DNA of 64,000 bases from Cytospora piceicola (lineage: Eukaryota; Ascomycota; Sordariomycetes; Diaporthales; Cytosporaceae), in contig JALQBC010000032.1 in NCBI GenBank assembly GCA_023375675.1, positions 186,001 through 250,000 on the forward strand, given 5' to 3'. The notes beneath the pieces are model-generated. The model saw only the letters and a program-made list of their open reading frames with translations. It did no database searches and was not told where the DNA came from. Both the position numbers and the translations under genes were made by a program. Position 1 is the first letter of the stretch, and each line of letters begins with the position of its first letter. Of the stretch, positions 59,151-64,000 are shown one piece after another.

Positions 59151-61304
59151 TCACCCAGTCGATTTGCCCTCCTCGACTGTCGGCACAGGGAGCCCGCCCT
59201 CCGCCGTCGATGCCCCCTCACTCTCCGTGGGCCCCTTTTGCCCCTCCGGGACGGTGGCACTGACACCCAGCCTGTGCATCACTCTCATGGCGGCCCTGTT
59301 CTCTTCCCTCAGCTTGCTGTCTTCCTTGGCCTGCTTCTCCAGGAACCGCCGCTCCTTCTCCGCGCTCTGGGACTTGTCCTTGGCGGCCTCCTCGCGCTTC
59401 TGCACCTCCTCCGGGTGCACCACCTTGTCCTTCTTGTGCGACGCCTTCTGCAGGAGCCTCTTCCCCTTCTTCTGGGTGCGGACGTACATCTCCAGCCCCA
59501 CGAGGACGGCGTAGGACTTGCTGATGGAGACGTGGCTCGTGTCGACGCCCTCCTCCTTGAGGCTGCGCACGAAGGCGCGGAAGTTGGACGCCGGCGGGCG
59601 GTAGTGCCCCGACAGGGGGCTCAGGCTCGCCAGCCGCCCGTTCTTGATCTTGATGAGCCCCGCGGCGGAGATGCGCGACCCCTGGAGGAACGACGAGTGC
59701 TGGAAGGCCCCCGAGTCCTTGATGCCGACGTAGAGCCGGAAGCTGGTGTCGGCGACGAAGATCCAGGTGTTCTTCCGGACCGACTTGCGCAGGAGCGTGT
59801 TGAAGATCGTGGAGGCGGAAACGTGTGTTACTTTCTTGACGCCCTTGGCGTCTGAGAAACCTGGGGAGGCGTACTTGGCGGCGGCGGCGGCTTCGAGCTC
59901 CGACTCGGATGCACCGGTGTTGCTGGCCCCGTCGTTACTAGACTCCCCTGGGGAGGATTTTGGCTGATTGGGGTTTGTGGGCGTCGGCTGAAAGGCGGGC
60001 GTTGGGTCGTCGGAGGGAACGATCCCGTGTATCGAGTCCTTCCACTGCTCCGTCGTATCTATACGATGCCCATTCTTTGCCCAGCAGAGTCTGCCCTCCG
60101 AGTCAACCATGGCTAGGTAGTACTGACGCTCCTCTCGTGAGAGATAGCGCACCCGCTCCCTGTCCAACCTTTCGCGCGGACAAGTGGCTAGCTCGACGTT
60201 GCGCCCCTCGCCGTGATCTAGCCAGTAGAAAAAGTTCTGCTTGGTAGAGGACAGCTTCCATTGTTCATGGTACTGTCGTAAGTTCGAACCATATCGGTGT
60301 TTGAGATCGACCATCTCCAGGAAGTATTGCAGGCCCATCGTGAGTGCATTGTTCCGCCTCTTGATCTTGGCCTCCTCCCGCTTCTGATGCGCCACTTTCC
60401 TTTTCTCGGGGGTCGACAGTCCCGAGTCCTGATCGGTGTCTGAGTCACCTGAGCTGCTGGACGAGTCACCGTCCATATCAGCACCGGCTCTTTTTGCAAT
60501 TACTGTCGCCTTGCGCCAGTTATCTCTCGCGGGATTTGGCCTTGTCCCGCTCGACGTGTCGGCGCCGTCCCCTCCACCCGGCGTATCGGCTAGCACATGT
60601 GATGGGCCATCATCTGACCTTGCGCGTGGCTTCATCACCTCGCGGAATTGCAGTTCGCGCATCGCGTGTGTCCATCGTGTGTCGGCGTCCAGTCCGAGAC
60701 CTTTCATTTCCCTCCTCGTCCGGTAGCCGCGGTAAGTCCGTTGTATAAGCGTTGCTGCCCGGCGCTGCGGTATCTCATCGGGGCCGTCCGCCGCGCCATC
60801 AGCCTTCGCGCTTGCGACAGCGGCTGCAGTGACGCTTCTTCTGCGAGACTGTGACTGCCCGGTGCTGTCTGCCTTCTTATGGAGGCCGAACAGGCCACTC
60901 CTTTGTGGCTTGCGCGTAGTCTCTACGTCTAAGCTGGAACCTGATGCTTCCATCGACTTGCGCTGCTCCTTTGCCCTTTCACGCGACTTGCGCTTCTCCT
61001 TTTGCTCCTTGACTATCTGTACCTGAGATATCCGTGATATCTCCTCTCTTGACGGGGGCACGAGGGAGTCCAGATATTCTTTCTTGGATCGGGTCGGAGG
61101 GGTTGCCGTGTCTGGTTCACTTTGCCCTTCCATATTGGCGAAGTACTTGTCATATTTATCGAGTCCATTTGGTTCAGCATGTGAGGGGGTATGTGGAGGA
61201 GTTGGGAGAGAGTTTATTGGACCAGGGGTATCATGTGGCGAAGCAACTGATGACGTCGTTCTTCGTGATGTCGTATGCGTTTGTATAGGTGGTTTATCCG
61301 TCAT
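59151..61304 (-). CDS. IQ-motif (calmodulin-binding) protein of unknown function
   Basis: A single exon of 717 aa, counted from the first in-frame ATG at 61304; the frame extends upstream but only with non-ATG codons. Residues about 182-200 carry an IQ motif (RAATLIQRTYRGYRTRREM), which binds calmodulin or myosin-type light chains. Around it are basic, coiled-coil-like stretches (QIVKEQKEKRKSRERAKEQR near the N-terminus; Lys/Glu-rich C-terminus), Ser/Asp-rich disordered segments, and a central folded part (FYWLDHGEGRNVEL; RYLSREERQYYLAMVDSEGR; LRLYVGIKDSG-like region). This layout matches conserved fungal IQ-domain proteins whose role is unknown to me. No signal peptide or membrane helix. Confidence 0.88.
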   Translation of the reverse strand: MTDKPPIQTHTTSRRTTSSVASPHDTPGPINSLPTPPHTPSHAEPNGLDKYDKYFANMEGQSEPDTATPPTRSKKEYLDSLVPPSREEISRISQVQIVKEQKEKRKSRERAKEQRKSMEASGSSLDVETTRKPQRSGLFGLHKKADSTGQSQSRRRSVTAAAVASAKADGAADGPDEIPQRRAATLIQRTYRGYRTRREMKGLGLDADTRWTHAMRELQFREVMKPRARSDDGPSHVLADTPGGGDGADTSSGTRPNPARDNWRKATVIAKRAGADMDGDSSSSSGDSDTDQDSGLSTPEKRKVAHQKREEAKIKRRNNALTMGLQYFLEMVDLKHRYGSNLRQYHEQWKLSSTKQNFFYWLDHGEGRNVELATCPRERLDRERVRYLSREERQYYLAMVDSEGRLCWAKNGHRIDTTEQWKDSIHGIVPSDDPTPAFQPTPTNPNQPKSSPGESSNDGASNTGASESELEAAAAAKYASPGFSDAKGVKKVTHVSASTIFNTLLRKSVRKNTWIFVADTSFRLYVGIKDSGAFQHSSFLQGSRISAAGLIKIKNGRLASLSPLSGHYRPPASNFRAFVRSLKEEGVDTSHVSISKSYAVLVGLEMYVRTQKKGKRLLQKASHKKDKVVHPEEVQKREEAAKDKSQSAEKERRFLEKQAKEDSKLREENRAAMRVMHRLGVSATVPEGQKGPTESEGASTAEGGLPVPTVEEGKSTG

Positions 61305-62606
61305 GATATTCAAAAGTAATGCACCTAGGACTGTATAGGTGCTGGATAGGCCTTGTAGGTTTCTGAAGCGACAGATGAGTTGTAGGAATGCCCAGATAAA
61401 CAAACCCAAAGTAGTTGATGAAAAGCAGTTGGTTTATTACAATCACACGCCGAAAACACAACGGTGTGGGGAACGGGAAGGAAAATAAACAGTGACAGAA
61501 AACAGGAGGGGGACGACGATCAGAGATTGGACAGAAAACGGTCGCTAGCTTCCCACGCCCTTGGTAGATATACAAGTCGTACGTACTAATTACAGCACAT
61601 TCAGAGCAGTTACAGCCTTGATTAGAAAGCTGAACAGCGCCTTTGAAGACTGCGGTCCTCGATGTGGCGTCAGTCGCGCCAAGGTTATTCAAGATCCATA
61701 GTCGATCTATACATAGTACACTGGTACCATAGTAAAGTACGCGCCGCCGTGTCGACTCCCCGTTAGTTCCCAGTGGTGTGGGCTAAGGAGCTTATCCGGG
61801 AACTGATTCGGAGTATTGGGCCACCCGTGATCTCGAGGAGTGGCTCGGCTCGGCTGGGGACGTACGTCAGAGGCCAGCAGAACATTGGCGTTCCCCCACC
61901 CCCCCCCCCCAAGCCGGTCCAGTTCCCCCCCATCAACTTTCCGAGGTCTACTGTCAGGGTTCGGGTTCAGGGAACCGATCAAGGCACTGTTTTCCCTGGC
62001 TAACAATCTTGATTGCCGCCTCGATACCAAGCCTGGACAACCCAACTGAAGTTTTGATTAAAGATCATTTAAATAGACTTGAATGGGGAATGATGAATGA
62101 ATTGGAAAGTAGATATGCTCAGTGAGAAATTGATCCTATGTATGCTACAACACAAGATAATGACATGACGGAAGACATTTCGTCACTTTGTCAGTGTTTT
62201 GTCAGTGTTATACTAACCTTTTAATGGAAGGGAAATCTTACATGCATTCATTGTCTGGTGTACTAAGTAAAGGGAGCAAGCAATCAGGCGATTCAGGTGC
62301 CCAGGTGGCTCTGGGGAGAAGCTGGGCAGGCCCGGAAAGGCCCCCCCCCCCTCCAAACCTAGCAGCCAACAAGCAGCACTAACAGCCGGTGGCACTTCCT
62401 CAGTTCAGGAGCAGCTAAACACCTGGACTGAACGAGGTCTGACGCCAGAGCCCAGCCCAAGCAGGCACCCGCAAAATTTCCGACCCAGACCAGCTGAGGC
62501 CGCAATCTCAATCAATCGGGCCATCGGATTCTCAATTGGCACGACAGAAAACCATCATACCGACCGACTCGGCGAAACATGCGAGGGGCAAGCCTCTTCG
62601 AGAAGA
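61305..62606. other. Divergent intergenic region
   Basis: 1.3 kb between the starts of the IQ and SAS4-type genes. It contains C runs at about 61,900-61,910 and 62,341-62,352 and an AT-rich stretch near 62,050-62,220. No gene seen. Confidence 0.5.
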
Positions 62607-64000
62607 ATGGCAATGACTGCAACCAGCACTCGCTCTACTCGTAGAGCCGAGAGCAACAGTCTTGTTGCCCACCCTCCACATGCCCATCCGCATCCCCATC
62701 GCACTACCGCCACCGCTACGCGCCTGCACCACCACAACCAGCAGAATTCCAGCAGGCCTCTGAAGCGCCTCCACGACGCGACAAACCTCAGATACGACCT
62801 GAAATCCCCCAAGAAGGCCAAGATCACGGTCGAGATACCCTCAAAGAGTCAGTATCAGGCCAGGTTGTTCCCCGAGAACGTCGAGTCGAGGCAGCAGCAG
62901 CAGCATCAGCAGCAGCAGCACCACCACCACCACCGCCCTGCGACCCACCAACAACCCCCTAACAAACAACACGAGCGCCCGGCCGCCAGCGCACCTGCCG
63001 CACCGCAGCCAGCAGCCCCTGCCCACACGACCACGGCATCTGCGACCAAGGCGCTCGCCACGACGACGACAAAAGATAAGGATTTTTCCCTCACAAAACA
63101 TCAAGAGAAGGTCGTCAATGGGATCAAACATGAATTGGACAGGCTACAGCCCAGCTCAGCCGACATGGCTGCAAGCAACGGTCAGGGGCGCAAGCTACGG
63201 TCGCAAGAGGGCGTCCGCTTCAAGAGCGAACTGTCGGCTTACTTCCCCGAGTATGACGAAGTCATTGGCAATATACCAAAGGAATATCGTACGTGCTATC
63301 GCTCTCCGTGCTTTTCAATTGATTTGCCTCCGGGTTGGTGGCAGTGTAGCTAATTTTCCACCGTGGTTTGCAGACGTCTTGATGCTCGAAACCCCTATTG
63401 TCATTGTCGACACATCTCCGTCATCAACCTCCATCTCACTGCCACACCGCGAGCCCCACCCGGACCCCTCCACTTTTCCAATCCGCACCTTTGGTGACGA
63501 CTTGTTTACCAACCTCCACGATTCACAAACCATTGATTTGAGCTGGCTGGAATCCCAATACAAGGGCAAGACGTTGAGCGACCCATTACCAGACTCATAC
63601 TACGAGCCCGCACATAGAAAGGAGTCTCGAAATGAAAAAATCACGCGCAATGCAGAGAAGGGTCGCTCCCAGCATGAGAAGGCGCAGGTCATCCGGCTGT
63701 TAGACGGTCTCAAAGGGCCTGATTGGCTCAAGACTATGGGCGTAAGCGGAATCACGGAGGGTAAGAAGAAGCAATTCGAACCTGCCCGTGCGCACTTTGT
63801 TCAGAAGTGCGAAATGGTCCTGAATAAGTTTGCAAAATGGGCTGCTGAAGAGAAGCGGCTCAAACTTGAGAAGGACCGTGCTGCCAAAGAGACCAACAGG
63901 GCTTCACAGGAGACGAGCTCCTCGAAGGCAGTTGAAGAAGAGGAAGAGGAAGATGAAGAACAGGACGAGGAAGACGCAGAGGACGAGGTAGCAGAAGCTT
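62607..64000 (+). CDS. SAS4-domain protein, 5' part (runs off the window)
   Basis: Exon 1 is 62607-63288 and exon 2 runs from 63374 past the window end. The 85-nt intron has a GTACGT donor and CAG acceptor. About 436 codons are visible. A Gln/His run (QQQQHQQQQHHHHH, near residues 95-110) and Pro/Ala/Thr-rich disorder precede a conserved segment at about 302-382 (YYEPAHRKESRNEKI ... RLLDGLKGPDWLKTMGVSGI ... FEPARAHFVQKCEMVL). That segment matches the Something-about-silencing protein 4 domain. The family takes part in the SAS histone acetyltransferase complex in yeast and chromatin functions elsewhere. The last visible residues are Glu/Asp-rich. C-terminus not seen. Confidence 0.85.

Noticed and set aside
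1..64000. tRNA and rRNA genes
   Set aside because: I looked for B-box-like GGTTCRAxxC words. The few hits (near 22,681, 43,789 and 50,967) have no matching A box or cloverleaf by eye.

Overview
The window looks like nuclear DNA of a filamentous ascomycete, most likely a Sordariomycete. Genes carry short (46-136 nt) introns with GT..AG borders and CTAA/CTGA-type branch sites. Coding exons are GC-rich. One 14 kb block shows the CpA-to-TpA signature of repeat-induced point mutation (RIP). Exon limits were derived by hand by joining frames at splice sites. In every intact gene the exon lengths sum to a whole number of codons.

Layout. (1) 1-8 kb: adenine phosphoribosyltransferase and an unrecognised polytopic membrane protein, both on the minus strand. 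(2) 8.8-24.6 kb: a small biosynthetic-type region. It holds an 11-exon highly reducing polyketide synthase (KS-AT-DH-cMT-ER-KR-ACP, 2650 aa, minus strand). A divergently transcribed FSH1/LovG-type serine hydrolase sits beside it. A Pth11-like seven-helix membrane protein, an alpha/beta hydrolase and a LaeA-like SAM methyltransferase follow. The PKS has no release domain, so the adjacent hydrolase is the obvious candidate to unload it; this is inference. The ER cofactor motif is degenerate, so full reduction is doubtful. No P450 or transcription factor is visible. (3) 25.1-26.5 kb: PEX2, a housekeeping gene that marks the edge of the cluster.

(4) 27-48.3 kb is an accessory, decaying island. 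It has a possible MYND-like ORF, then about 14 kb (27.83-41.85 kb) of extremely AT-rich sequence nearly devoid of CpA/TpG and therefore of ATG codons. Inside this block are a 21-bp minisatellite that keeps a long ATG-less open frame, other tandem repeats, and a probable Ty3/gypsy RNase H remnant. Next comes a gene of unknown fungal family (42.3-45.5 kb) broken by nine nonsense codons, all of RIP type and all in the half facing the AT-rich block. After it is a relic of an ABCC-type ABC transporter (46.8-48.2 kb).

(5) 48.7-64 kb is again ordinary genome: choline/ethanolamine phosphotransferase, a secreted Cys-rich GPI-anchor candidate, a PX-domain (Ypt35-like) protein, an IQ-motif protein, and the 5' part of a SAS4-domain protein running off the right edge. 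Long intergenic stretches here and at 1.8-6 kb contain microsatellites and poly-G/C tracts but no gene that could be supported.
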